Below are positions 22,201-34,698 of a DNA stretch of 64,000 bases, piece after piece. Source of the stretch: Caprella mutica (Eukaryota; Arthropoda; Malacostraca; Amphipoda; Caprellidae). Location: contig CANNZV010000506.1 of the NCBI GenBank assembly GCA_947561585.1, forward strand, positions 1 to 64,000, given 5' to 3'. The translations under genes and the position numbers were made by a program. Numbering within the stretch: position 1 is the first letter of the stretch; each line of letters opens with the position of its first letter. The notes beneath the pieces are model-generated. The model had not been told where the DNA came from and did not search any database. It worked only from the letters and a program-made list of their open reading frames with translations.

Positions 22201-22930
22201 ATTTTCCACTTGGAATAGTCTCTCATGAATGATATTTTATCTTAAGAGAGAAAATGTTTCCACTCAATAGCTCCGTTGAGGTTGATATATTTAGACCAAA
22301 AAACTTTAGTTTGAAATTCTCTGACAGCTACAAAGTTATTCCATTTAAATGACCATTCTCTTCCACACAGCTTCACACAATGTCTTCTCTTCCCCTGGAA
22401 GTCAAAATTTAAAAGTTTCATTCTCCTTTCCCCTTTAAATGTATATTACAAAATCCTTTCTGAGGTGACAGCCAATTAATGACTTTTCTAGAGGAGAAAA
22501 ACTATAGACATGTCGCAGTTTCTCGCCTTCTTGAATCAAGAAATGAGAACTGCAATGGACGGGATGAGACGAGCGAAAAGTCTATTTGTGAAATAAAAAC
22601 TATAGATTAAATGAAGAGAAACTGCTCATAGCAGTGAGTGCTTTTCAATTTAAATAAATACAAATTAAGAATATATTGGTAATTATAGTTTTGAAATTAT
22701 ACAGAAATTGTGTTTAATTGTCTGCTATACATCAGCTTTAAGTTATGAAACGCGAACTTGATAACTTATGAAAAGGAAAATTGTTTGAAATTTTCCACTT
22801 TGATGGAGGTAAATTAAATTTGAATGAGAGTGAAGTTTCTTTCAAAGGTTTTTAATCTCAAGGCTCCACCCCTAGGGGGATATTCTGTACATAGACAAAA
22901 CAAAAATGTATTTGGTTTCTATTTATTCTT
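16278..22930. other. AT-rich region, no supported gene
   Basis: About 6.6 kb of short chance ORFs. A possible single transposon end (AAGTGGGCAGCGCTACTTTG) starts near 17634. A hairpin is listed separately at 19153-19196. I see nothing else I can name. Confidence 0.5.
19153..19196. repeat. 19 bp near-perfect inverted repeat (hairpin)
   Basis: TAATTGGTATTCATGATAC (19153-19171) pairs with GTATCATTGATACCAATTA (19178-19196) with one mismatch and a 6-base loop, CTGAAA. Confidence 0.8.
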
Positions 22931-23706
22931 TCCGCAAAAAAGTAGCCGATTTAAAAGGGTGTAATTTGTAAACTATTATTGCTTAATGATTGAAATAGTT
23001 TTAATTTTAAAGAAAAGAATTCCAAGTTTTATTTCATACCACTCATACGTAAAGATTATATAAAAACTCATCTATAGAACTTCAGTCATAAGCGGTTTAT
23101 TATCCCAATAAAGGCCCAATTAATAGAGAGAACTTATCCTGGTGAAGATGTTTAAAAATGGATCCGTAATGACTACAATTTATTGATTTTATGCAATATA
23201 TGTAACATTATTATGTAATTGCAGTTTAATGAAGTTAATTTTCATTAATTTCAATTAATCAATTGATTTCCACGGTACAATTCATAATTTAAATGAAAGA
23301 AATTTAGGCCAAGAAAAACATCCAAGGACAGAAACATCATTAACATGGTTAGAGAAATTTAATTATCGACGATTAAACGAAATCAGTAAGACATTCATCT
23401 GTTGAGACATAAATAAAGAAAACTGTTGTTCATTTAATCTTAACTTGTCATGTAACACATTTATTTGACACCGTTTTCAATGGAATAGCTACCATCAGGA
23501 AACTATCTTAATACTCTATACAAAATGTGATATAAAACGTTTTTCGGTCTTGATAAATTTATTGAGTCTGGTGGTGATTATGTAATACTAAATTTATTAC
23601 GAAATAAAACTTGTGATTTTTATCTTTAAAATAACACCTATTTCAGTCTTCTAGCAATAATAGTTTACAAATTACAACCCTTTGCAATGGGCTGTATTTT
23701 TGCGGA
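22931..23706. mobile_element. TIR element, TCCGCAAAAA family, copy A (776 bp)
   Basis: The left end TCCGCAAAAAAGTAGCCGAT and the right end (reverse complement TCCGCAAAAATACAGCCCAT) begin inverted arms of about 88 bp. The arms share words such as GTAATTTGTAAACTATTATT. The interior has no transposase. Related sequence occurs at 32172-32533 and 62294-62740. The outer right flank ACACCCTGTAC recalls Tc1/mariner-type ends, so class II is likely. Confidence 0.8.
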
Positions 23707-26427
23707 CACCCTGTACATTTACATTAAATTAATATATATTTACATTTAATTAATAAGAATTTACCTTTATGTAATACATATATACATTTATATAAAGAAT
23801 ATTTATGTATTTAATATAAATAAAATTGTATAAATAACGTCTATGATCAACACACATTTATTCGTGATTAATTTTGTATTGAGTATTGTCATGATGCATA
23901 ATATTGAACAGCAACATTTATCTTTTAATTATGCTAAATTATTCTCAAACTATTTTTTTAAGTATTCTATATATACTCAATTAATCATATCAAGAGAATT
24001 AATTACATATCTTACATGGTTGACTGAATACCTGCTCATATGAAAACAGTGTTTGAGACAATATTTTATGCATATGAATGAGATAAATCTTACATAATAT
24101 ATTCCATATGCGTTATCTGGTTATTTCACTGAAACATATATTAGATGATGATAGGTTATTAAATAATTATCATGTATTTCATGATGGATATAGAAAAAGA
24201 CAAGTACTTCATATTTATTTTCAACTTTTTGAAAAGATAAAATACCGGCTGTCATTGATCTACTGAAGCGTCTAAAACTATAATAGGTACTTCAGTTTAA
24301 AAAGATATACGAAAAACTGCAAAGTTCTATATAGCAGATTAATTTTATATTGAATATCATAAAGGACGAAAATACAAAATTATATAATTTGATGAAAATA
24401 TTAAAACTCTTTCAAACCGTTACCAAATACTTTAAAAAACAATAAAACTGTTCATCGAATTATAACGAGTTTATTTTCAATATATCATTAAATTAATGAT
24501 TATCTATAGACGGTATATTGATAGATTCAATTTAATATTTATAGGTACAAATATTTAAGTATATGCTAAGGGCTACAGCTAGTTTAGATTATATCGCATT
24601 TTCTATTTTGGAATTGAAGCTGAAAACATTCAAGACATTTGGTGTTCTGTTCTCATGCGTGGTATTCAACGTTCCATTTTTGGCAATAAGATTCCACATC
24701 TTCTTGAACTTGAAACTGCTTTTATTTTTTTATCTTGAATATTTAAAATTTTGCATCCTGTGATCTATGCAGAAATACCATATATTATCAGTAAAAAATA
24801 TATATTCGTAATTTTTGTTTCCAAGATTCAAGAATGGCCAAGAAATTGTACTACAATTAAAGTTCTTGTATTACGGAAAGTGATATCAAATTTCTATTAA
24901 CTGCTCGTCGCTTTAAAGTAACGTGAACGATTTGCAGGAAGTTTTATTCGGATCTGAGCTATCTCCCGATAACAAAATTGGAAGAGCTTCGAACTTGTGA
25001 AAAGTTCAGCTTTCGGAATTCCAGGATATTTTCTAACTTCTCGATGGACAATTTGCAGAGGAAGTAGAATCAAACTGAGTGCAATTTGTTTGCTCGATGG
25101 AGAATATGTGAGGATGTGCTGAGGCTATATTTTCTTACTGAAATTCTTTACTACTCGATTCATCACATAATATATGTTTTATCGATCTATAGGATGTGTA
25201 TGCTCTTATATAATAAGGTACCCAGAATTATAATGCTCATACTCTTATAAATAATATATTATTTATATATTTTATTTATACTCTATAATTTATGAAGCCA
25301 TAAGTGTTATATAATCCCTCTATTTTGAGGTTTTTTAATGAAAGAAAATTATAATGAAATACACTGAATATTATATTTTACATTTAGTAAATGAAAAACG
25401 TGTCAGATTAAAAAAATATAAGGCAAAGTAGATTAACTTAAATATTATTCAGGTATAATTATACGCATATTAAATAATTAATCTTCATGGAACGTTTTGA
25501 TATCGAAAATATTTTTTGTTGCAAATATCATTAACTGGTAGAATTAATAGGAACGAAAGCCAATGTAATTAACATTAGATTACTTTTCATTAGAATTGTG
25601 ATTGAAATACTTATTAACGAAATTATAAAACTCTGATGCATATTCTATGAGCAATCAACATTTTAATTGCATTGAAATTTTTAGTGTATTTAGATTTGAA
25701 CGGAGGACTCTGCCTGGAATTATAATCAATAATTCTCATTTAACTGACAATTTTTGATTGCTTTCTAAGCGATAAAATTCTTCGGCAGTGGACAGAGTTT
25801 GAATAATTTACCATGAAATATTTTAGCCATTTGTGGAATAAATAAATTTTCACTATATGAAGCGAAAAGTAAACACCAATTTTTTTCTAGAATTTTTTGA
25901 TTAAAAAGCTTGTACGTAGATTGTAATATCAGTAAAATGAATAATTATTTAGCTGGAAAAAAAATTAATTTGATTTTGTACCTTTTTAATTCTTTGAACA
26001 GATTTTTTTGTAAGCATTCACTATTGGTGTCAGTTCATTCTTTAACGAACCTGATATTTATATAATTGAACTCTTTAATTAAGCCAAATATATAATTGAT
26101 AGCACATATTTATTGTGATAATCATGATTCAATAAGAACTATTTAGTTAAATAAGATTGATTATTAATTTTCAATTAAAATTAGTAATGTTCAGTTTTTT
26201 AACTGTAGAATATTAGGCAAATAATACTAGATGGTATGATAATAGAGCATCTCGTTATATTTCCTAAATATTCAAACAAACGTCAGTGTTTATTTATACA
26301 TCAACTGTACATTCAAATTTACTTTTGATGATGATGAGTCTGGTTGATTTCTATTGGTTACTAGTATATTTATACTAATTTTATGGATGATATGAAAATG
26401 ATAGAAAAAGGTGATTATTTATAATTA
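23707..26427. other. very AT-rich region, nothing recognised
   Basis: Starts with low-complexity TTTACATTTAAT runs to about 23830. Otherwise short chance ORFs only. Confidence 0.55.
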
Positions 26428-26690
26428 CAGTAAAACTCCTGAGTTTTGAAGTTTTGAGTTATGAAGCACTCGAGTAACGAAGGACCTGAGTTATGAAATG
26501 AACATGAGTTATGAGGTATTTTCTTCGTTCAATTTATAGAAAACGATATACATCAAAAATTTGTCCTAGTAATCCCTCAAAGATCATAATTTTCTAGGGC
26601 TTAATCAAAGAAAACTATTTAGTGCAACTGTTATATGAAGTGGTTCTGAGTTATATAGGAAAAAATACTTCATAACTCAAGAGTTTCACT
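26428..26690. mobile_element. pogo/mariner-like MITE, copy 1
   Basis: The left end, CAGTAAAACTCCTGAGTTTT preceded by TA, matches the reverse complement of the right end, AGTGAAACTCTTGAGTTATG. Internal GAGTTATGAA words repeat. CAGTG-type ends at TA are usual for pogo/Tigger and other Tc1/mariner elements. A partial copy is at 53039-53202. Confidence 0.65.
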
Positions 26691-28394
26691 TCATTACCAT
26701 TTAACATATCACAATATGGAATGTCTAATTGTTAATGATTATGGTTTTCTAATGTCAATAGATTAAGAATCTTTATTAATCATTGATTAAAATTGCTATG
26801 CTTTAGTTACTGACATCACAAAATTGGATTGATGAGTGATGTACGATGTTCTTGTTAATTTCCAATGAAGAATTTAATAAATGAACTACAGGTTATTAAT
26901 TTTCCCAAAGGAATATTGCAGATGAAAAGGCCATGTCATAATAACTATGTATAATCAGCAGTGATTATATCAATATTAAAATTAGAGAGATTTGTAAAGT
27001 TAATCTTTTTAACTGGAATTACATTATAAATTAATTATCCTTCAAAATTTTGTGTCAAGTATATTTTTTTCTAGATTTGATTTTTTATAAATCCTACAAC
27101 ATCTCTTCTTCAGACTATAAATATTAAAAACTAATCAAATTGAATCCTATTTAATAAACATAATTAGAATGTAACAAAGTTTTGGTATAAATTAATTTTC
27201 CAACACAAATATTATAAAATTTCTTCTTTCAATAGCAATGCATTCACACGACTCATGAATACTGTCACAAACAGGACACAAACACATTTATTTAAATACA
27301 TGAAGCAACAGTGTGTAACAATATAAACATAAATTCTTAGTCAGGAAATGTCATCTTGTTCGCTTGCCAGTCGCATGGAGTTGTTTTCACAAGGAATGAG
27401 AGGCATGTGTTTCGCTTTTTAAACCTCACTGTGTACTGCTACCAGTTATGAATTATTCTTCTATTTATTTGCCATAAATACCACATATAAAGGCTTTGAA
27501 CATATTACCTTCTGTTTATACTATTCATGAGATACACTCGAATTAATTTTGGTTACTTAATATCTTTTTATGTATTGAAGCTTTTTCTATTGCCTGAGAG
27601 ATGTTACCAAATTGTTCTTTTTCCTAATAGAGTCTCATTTTGTTTATTTCGGACGCTACAATTGTACTACTCATTTATAAATTAATATATCAGAATCTAA
27701 TTCATTATGTAAATGATTAATGATCAGAATATTCATCGCTAAGATTCATGAATTTCTTTTATTTCTGATATATATTCGTATATGTAAATCCAACAATCAT
27801 TTTAACAGTCTTTTTTGTTTGCAGGTATGAGAATGAAGTGCACCAGAGGAATTCGTATAGCCAATGCATTTTACTATGGGTAAGAAAAGAATTAATAGCT
27901 TCTAAATTTAAAGAAACTGGAGCTATATTTATTTTAAGTTTACAGGGTAACATATTTTTTATTTGATTTGAGATAAAAAATTAAAATGGAAGCGCAAACT
28001 AAGGTTGAAAGACTGAAAATATTTTACTTACCAAATAATAGGAAACAGGTTTAGCAAATACAATAATGAACAATAAAGCTGATGTCAAGTACTTTGAAAT
28101 AAACCGTAATGAAACATGCATTGCAAGCAGAAAATAGAATCCAAACCATTCTATAAGAGAAACTATACCAAAGTTAACATGCATACCTTCCAGCTTGGTA
28201 TGATGCTCTACTGACTAGGTTCTTCAGACTAAATAATAGCAAGACAGACACTCTCAATTAGAACAAAACTACACTAGAGTTATCATTGCAGTCACTCAGT
28301 AAATTCCAGTAAATTCCGTTAGAATAATTTACAAGCACTTGTGAATCTCTTGAGAGTCTCTTCATGGTTCTGAGTTCTCCATATTGTCAAAGGA
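26691..28394. other. AT-rich region with one candidate microexon
   Basis: No ORF worth calling. The single exon-like signal at 27825-27879 is listed separately. Confidence 0.5.
27825..27879 (+). other. candidate 55 bp internal exon
   Basis: A pyrimidine-rich tract ending TTTTTTGTTTGCAG directly precedes base 27825, and GTAAGAAAAG starts at 27880, so both splice signals are strong. The 55 bp between are distinctly less AT-rich than their flanks. They are open in two frames, one reading YENEVHQRNSYSQCILLW and the other MRMKCTRGIRIANAFYY. I recognise neither peptide. Chance splice-like signals are common in AT-rich DNA, so this is only a candidate for a host gene spanning the region. Confidence 0.25.
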
Positions 28395-29457
28395 GTACCA
28401 GTGACTGAGTGGTGTAACTCTATGGTGTAGTTATACCAGAGACTGAGTGGTGTAACTCGATGGTGTAGTTATACCAGTGACTGAGTGGTGTAACTCTATG
28501 GTGTAGTTATACCAGTGACTGAGTGGTGTAACTCTATGGTGTAGTTATACCAGAGACTGAGTGGTGTAACTCCATGGTGTAGTTATACCAGAGACTGAGT
28601 GGTGTAACTCCATGGTGTAGTTATACCAGAGACTGAGTGGTGTAACTCGATGGTGTAGTTATACCAGTGACTGAGTGGTGTAACTCTATGGTGTAGTTAT
28701 ACCAGTGACTGAGTGGTGTAACTCTATGGTGTAGTTATACCAGAGACTGAGTGGTGTAACTCCATGGTGTAGTTATACCAATGACTGAGTGGTGTAACTC
28801 TATAGTGTAGTTATACCAGTGACTGAGTGGTGTAACTCTATGGTGTAGTTATACCAGTGACTGAGTGGTGTAACTCTATGGTGTAGTTATACCAGTGACT
28901 GAGTGGTATAACTCAATGGTGTAGTTATACCAGTGACTGAGTGGTATAACTCAATGGTGTAGTTATACCAGTGACTGAGTGGTGTAACTCTATGGTGTAG
29001 TTATACCAGTGACTGAGTGGTGTAACTCTATGGTGTAGTTATACCAGTGACTGAGTGGTGTAACTCCATGGTGTAGTTATACCAGTGATGACTGGTGTAA
29101 CTCCATGGTGTATTTATACCAGTGACTGAGTGGTGTAACTCCATGGTGTAGTTATACCAGTGACTGAGTGGTGTAACTCTATGGTGTAGTTATACCAGAG
29201 ACTGAGTGGTGTAACTCTATGGTGTAGTTATACCAGAGACTGAGTGGTATAACTCCATGGTGTAGTTATACCAGTGACTGAGTGGTGTAACTCTATGGTG
29301 TAGTTATACCAGAGACTGAGTGGTGTAACTCCATGGTGTAGTTATACCAGTGATGACTGGTATAACTCCATGGTGTATTAATACCAGAGACTGAGTGGTA
29401 TAACTCCATGGTGTATTTATACCAGAGACTGAGTGGTATAACTCCATGGTGTAGTTA
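28395..29457. repeat. minisatellite 2, 38 bp unit, with 190 bp higher-order repeat
   Basis: About 28 tandem copies of a 38 bp unit containing GACTGAGTGGTGTAACTC and TATGGTGTAGTTATACC. The variant ACTCGATGG recurs 190 bp apart (28457 and 28647), and the next four units match in order, so a five-unit block was duplicated. Each unit holds an imperfect dyad, TGGTGTA/TATACCA. Shorter variants (CAGTGATGACTGG) mark the distal third. Confidence 0.95.
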
Positions 29458-30191
29458 TATTGGTCTCTTGGGGATATTACAGTACGGGTAATTTATTTAT
29501 CTGATATTAATTACAGGATAAAAATGCCGGTGAAAATTTTCTAGCTTTTATATATAGTTAAATTCTTTACTACCCCCATTTTTCATTTGATCATATAACA
29601 GCTATTCTACCAATTGAGATGAAAAATAATACAATATTTATCAATTATGTACCAAAAAAATGCATGAAAACAATACAGATAGAATGCCTGGAAATAAATA
29701 ATTTCAAGTTTTAGTATGGTTATAACTATAGTTATTGTTTTCCTATACTATTCCTCTTATATAACATTGTTTGCAATAAAAAACTTTTCAAAATAACTCT
29801 TATGTATTATAGTATATTGTAACATTCATCCCAAAAAATATTACATTACATAACATGTATTTTTCATCTACCATTTGATAGATAACTTATTGCAATTTAT
29901 TTGTTTACGAAGAGAAAATCAGCAATCTTTGCATCAAATTGAATCTTCCAATTGATTGAATTCCAGTCTTCGAACCGATGTCGGTTGATTTACTCCCTCT
30001 TTGATCTACCATTTCATTATTGACTATTTCTTTGACATGGGGAAACACAAATGATTGATCGAATTAGATTCTGTTTCGGGGACATTTTTTACCGTCACCG
30101 TTCGAAGTAAGTTTGGAAGACTTTTATATTCAATACTATAGATAAGGTGTTGAATAATTTCGCCCTTCAATGGTATGATGAACTAGATTAT
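29458..30191. other. AT-rich spacer, nothing recognised
   Basis: No ORF, RNA or repeat seen between the minisatellite and the next dispersed repeat. Confidence 0.6.
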
Positions 30192-30774
30192 GTGCACTCG
30201 GTAGAGCGCATACCTTCGCAGCCACTCTGATCCGTTCTCTCCCAAAATTTAATAAACTGCTAACTGGATAATAACCAATCGTCCCACCAAGTTTCATGCA
30301 ATATGGTTTGATACTTTTTGAGTTATCGAGTTATAAATGACCTTGACTTTGACCTTTGACCGGATCGCTCCCAAAATTCTAACAGATGGTTCCTGGACAT
30401 TGACCAATTGTACCATCAAATTTCAGATAATTTGGTTGAATACTCTTTGAGTTATTGAGTTACAAATTTCCTTGACCTTGATCTTTGACATCTGACCCAA
30501 TCTCTCCCAAAATCTGACAAAATGGTTCCTGCATATTGACCAATCGTCCCACCAAGTTTCATGCAATATGGTTCAATACTTTTTGAGTTATAAATGACCA
30601 TGACCTTGACCTTTGATCGGGTAACTCCCAAAATTCTACAAGCAGGTCACTGGACATGGACCAATCGTTTCACCAAATTTCAGGCAACACTTTTTCAGTC
30701 AAGCGAATAACAAGATGATAAATAAATAAATAAACGACGGCTAAAATATGACCTTCCCGCATTCTGCGAAGGTA
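30192..30774 (+). mobile_element. dispersed repeat with tRNA-Ala-like end and nuclear-receptor half-sites, copy 2
   Basis: This is the most complete of the three copies. It starts GTGCACTCGGTAGAGCGCAT, continues ACCTTCGCAGCC, and ends TGCGAAGGTA, so the ACCTTCGCA word forms short inverted ends. The stretch GGTAGAGCGCATACCTTCGC is very like the D-arm and anticodon arm of eukaryotic tRNA-Ala. The body has about four monomers of roughly 115-120 bp, each with GACCAATCGTCCCACCAAG or a variant, a TTTTTGAGTTAT word and TGACCTTTGACC-type sites (for example 30338-30361 and 30601-30618). No B-box is evident. Confidence 0.78.
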
Positions 30775-32171
30775 AATACTTATTTCCTTATATAGATGTA
30801 GCTCAATTAACAATTCACAGGTTTCAGATGAAATCGCCCCTCTTCGATTAAAGTTAGTCGATGACCAAATACTATAAATTTTTCGATTAGTACCTATTCG
30901 GTCCTAGTTATTTAGTATGACTTTAAAAATATGTAGACCAAATCTAAACGATACAGGTTGAAATGATGATATTCTAAAATAGAATACGATTACAATTTAA
31001 CAGCTGCATATAATAAATGATTAATCTAGTATCAGTTGAATTAACTCTTTCTGTGCAATATATCCTACGTTAGGTGATGACTTCGTTTCTACTCCCCCAG
31101 CGATTGTCAATCAGAGAGAGAATCTGTCTTCATTTGGAGGGGACTTCAGTGAGTCTCTTTTCGAGCAGAGATGTTCTGCCAGCGCCAATGTCGAGTGTAA
31201 ATATTCTGAACTAAGCACTTGGTGAAAAATATCTAGTTTCTAAATCTAATATCAGATGGTAAGAATTAGGATGGAAATTACAGAAAAAAATGTAATTTAA
31301 AAATTAGATATTTTTCCATTAAAAACAAGAATAAAATCACTGAAGATAATAGATTTTGAGTTCAAAGAACTTCTTTTATTGGGGTCAGCACAAATATTCA
31401 CCTTTAATGTATCAAATATTTAGGAATTTGATGATACTTTTCTTATATATAATTCACTTTTAGTTTTCTTCCTGTCAGAAAGTTTTGGTTAAAAACACAA
31501 TCGTCATCACCTTAAATTTATTCTTTGGAAGACTGCCAAGGAAGCTGTTGCTGTTCTATTTTTTCTCTTCTTCTTCGCTACGACTTTTGATTGAATGGCC
31601 TATTTATCAGGGATAATTATATCATTAACAAAGTTATGTGTTTTGCAATGGAGTAACAGTAGGTTTGTACTCTATGTTGTATATACACAGAGCACTAACC
31701 ATGTTCATATCATTAATGCAATTTCACAACATACAAACATTTTAGAAAATGTCTTTGCAACATCATTGTTTATGTTTCATTTTGTGAAAATATTGTGCCA
31801 AATGTTAGTACAACATTCCAGATTTATGAATTAGAACTAACAATTGTATCACAAATTACAAGTCGGTGGCTCAGATTCAAATGCTTATGATAAGAAAAGT
31901 AAAGATACGTTCATGCTTCAAAAGCAAATCACAAAGTATAATAACAATACTTGGAAAGTGTGAGTATTATTCTGTCACATGGAAGGTGTTATTCCTCATG
32001 TCAAAAAAAGTTAATGGAAACAATTATTACAAGTATTTAATTGTCAAAATTGATGTTACGATCCAATCATGTTTTTGATGCCCAAAGTCAACTACAAAAT
32101 AATTCACAACTGAAGAATGTAAGAGTGAGCATCACTGGAAAATTATTAACAATATCTGTACTACATGGTGA
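30775..32171. other. no supported gene
   Basis: A slightly less AT-rich patch lies near 31060-31200. The short plus-strand ORFs at 31595-31834, 31866-32078 and 32041-32235 have no recognisable domain and I do not call them. Confidence 0.5.
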
Positions 32172-32533
32172 CCGCAAAAAAAGTAGCCGATTTATAATGA
32201 TTGTAATTTGTAAAATATTATTGCTAAAAGACTGAAGTAGGTTTCATTTGAAAGATAAGATTTCAATGTTATATGTCATAATTTTTTTTAGCATTATATG
32301 CTAAAATAAACTAACCAAGGCATAAAACCTTTTAATTTGTCACATTCTGTATAGAGTATTAGCGAACGGCTAATGAAATGAAACTCTATAGATGTGCCTG
32401 TACATCATCTTCAGGTATGGATTATATTAAATTAAATTTGAAATTCTCCTCTTCTAAATGGAACCTATTTCAGTCTTCTAGCTATAATAGTTTACAAATT
32501 ACGACCCTTTCAAATCGACTACTTTTTTGCGGA
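32172..32533. mobile_element. TIR element, TCCGCAAAAA family, short copy B
   Basis: Left end CCGCAAAAAAAGTAGCCGAT, right end CGACTACTTTTTTGCGG, about 360 bp. Sequence corresponding to the interior of copy A (AATACTCTA, then TTTATTGAGTCTG) lies just outside its right end (about 32540-32610). The locus is therefore rearranged, nested or chimeric rather than a simple deletion copy. Confidence 0.7.
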
Positions 32534-32631
32534 CCCAAGCTAATACTCTACACATAATGGGATAAAAAATGTTTTTTTTTCGTTAATAAGTTTATTGAGT
32601 CTGATGGTAAATAACATTTTATAAAGGAATA

Positions 32632-32650
32632 GTATATATATATATATATG
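32632..32650. repeat. AT dinucleotide run
   Basis: Short (AT)n microsatellite immediately left of the palindromic MITE. Confidence 0.85.
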
Positions 32651-32675
32651 TTAGAAACTCTAAACTATCCCACTA

Positions 32676-32908
32676 CAGCACAACTCCTCTATAATGAAAT
32701 CCTGTATAGCGAATGTATTGTCCTGCGTAAAGAAATAGCCTCTATAGTGAACAAATATATTTCAATATGCCGTAAAATGGTCATTTTGTATGCAAAAGTT
32801 ATAACCTTTTTATGGCAGACTAAAGAAATTTTTGTTACATTAGAGACTACTTCCTTACTCGGAACACTGAATTCACTATACAGGATTTCATTATAGAGGA
32901 GTTCTACA
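32676..32908. mobile_element. palindromic MITE, about 233 bp
   Basis: AACTCCTCTATAATGAAATC on the left is repeated as its reverse complement on the right (GATTTCATTATAGAGGAGTT), and the match extends through CCTGTATAGCGAAT against CCTGTATAGTGAAT. The two opposing short ORFs here both read LLYNEILYSE, a direct consequence of the palindrome and not a gene. The ends resemble pogo-type MITEs. Confidence 0.75.
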
Positions 32909-34665
32909 GGAATAACAACCCCACTTTTAGTCATCAGTTTTTAAAAACCTTTTGGAAAATGTTGTGAATGTTTGAATTCTACAGAACAATCCCCACATTT
33001 CAAACATTGTCACCATTTTGCAACACATATGTTGATTGTAGAGATTATCATTATCAAGCATGTTATCCCAATATTCTTCAAATCATGTGTTTACCACTTT
33101 TGGAGACAGTCGGTGAGACATTTTCTCCTAACATTGACTTCGATGTTCTCCTTTTCTCTGTGTGCAGAACTACTGTTTTGTATTATAAGTGAAATTACGT
33201 GTAGCACTACTAATTTAGATACACATTTATTGAATGAAGGAGTTGTACAAAATAAAATTCTAAATCGAGCCCATCAATAAATTCCTAAGACTTTTCGAGC
33301 AAATGCATTTTATGCGTTATTTCTTAATAAATAACTCTAATTAAAACCAAATGTGTAGTATCTATTGCCTGAATGAATTAATTTATAAGAAATTAAATAA
33401 TTAAACTATGCAAAATTTACTATTAATTGATTGCTAATATATTTATATTTTGTCTCCCTATTTCACTAGTTGAATCTGCTTGCTTGAATAACAAAAATAT
33501 ATTAACCAAGTAAATTCTTCTTTATAAATTCAATAAACTATTAATAATCAAGATGAATGGTTATTGTTGGGCCAGCGTAGATTATTCAATGTCTTCATCG
33601 TTGAAGTTAAAATTTAATGTGATTTTTCCATCATCGATGAAAAAAATGCAAGTGTAAACACATTTTAAGAAGAGGCTTTTTTCCGCGTTGTTAAAAATGC
33701 AAGTGTGAAGCGGGTCTTAACCATGCAATAAACAAGCGAAGAACGAATATTCAGAGTGAAAACTTCAATGAGATTAAAATGTCACTGAAGTTGTTCTATT
33801 ACAAAATAGTTTCAAAGGAAGAAGTGTAAGTACCCTGTATTAAAAATTTTACCATTATCATTTTTTCCATTATTCACTGCCTTTTAGTAAGTAAAATAAC
33901 AGAGTTAGCTCTAAAAATGACCTTTGCGCAATGGCAAAAATAATCACCCTCACTCTTTGCTTACCTGTTCTTAAACTATGTTCATCAGTTAAAAATAGTT
34001 TTTGCCAGGCGGTGAAAAAGAGACCAAGATACAGTTTTTTTGTGTATTGGTTAACGATTTATAAGCATTTGAAAAAGCGGAAACATTTTTGTGGCCCATA
34101 CTGTATATTGAAAAGTTTTACTGATTCCTTAGAGATCAGAAGCTGTTTTACAGTTCTTTCGTAACACGGGGCCGCATTAAAAGTAATTTTCTAAAAGACA
34201 CTTGATTTCATAGGTAAAATTCAATGTAGTGAAATAAAAAATGAATAAAAAAATTTGTCCGATCAGGTCAAACTTTTGGGCTATGGAAATTAGTGAAAAA
34301 TTAGAACATCTCACATACGATATCAAAAAATTGTTGCAAAACATTTTATAAGAATTTATCCATAATACATAGGACAAAACAATATCAACTATAAATACTA
34401 ACAATTTATTAAGACAGGCTGAATGGCTTTGGTATGGATTTACAATCTGTATTAGCACATGTATATAATTACAAATTTTAACATTGTTATAGCACAGAAT
34501 TCTGACCTAGTTGAATAATATTGATAATATTTCTAAAATCTGCATGATAAACCCACAAAAAGCAAAAAGTCTAATTATACACCAACCTCAAAAATCGTGT
34601 AGGGCAGAGTAAAACAATAACACTAACAACTTGTTGTACAAATAGGAATGTGTTGTGGCACAAAG
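32909..34665. other. no supported gene
   Basis: The ORF at 32972-33280 (102 codons) and others are unrecognised. AAAATGCAAGTGT occurs twice (about 33646 and 33691), followed by GAAGCGGGTCTTAA, possibly a decayed transposon end. Confidence 0.45.

Positions 34666-34694
<29 letters not shown>
34666..34694. repeat. TA dinucleotide microsatellite
   Basis: Uninterrupted (TA)n of about 29 bases. Confidence 0.95.

Positions 34695-34698
<4 letters not shown>

Noticed and set aside
32972..33280. 102-codon plus-strand ORF
   Set aside because: No domain or codon pattern supports it. It overlaps another ORF of similar length in a second frame.
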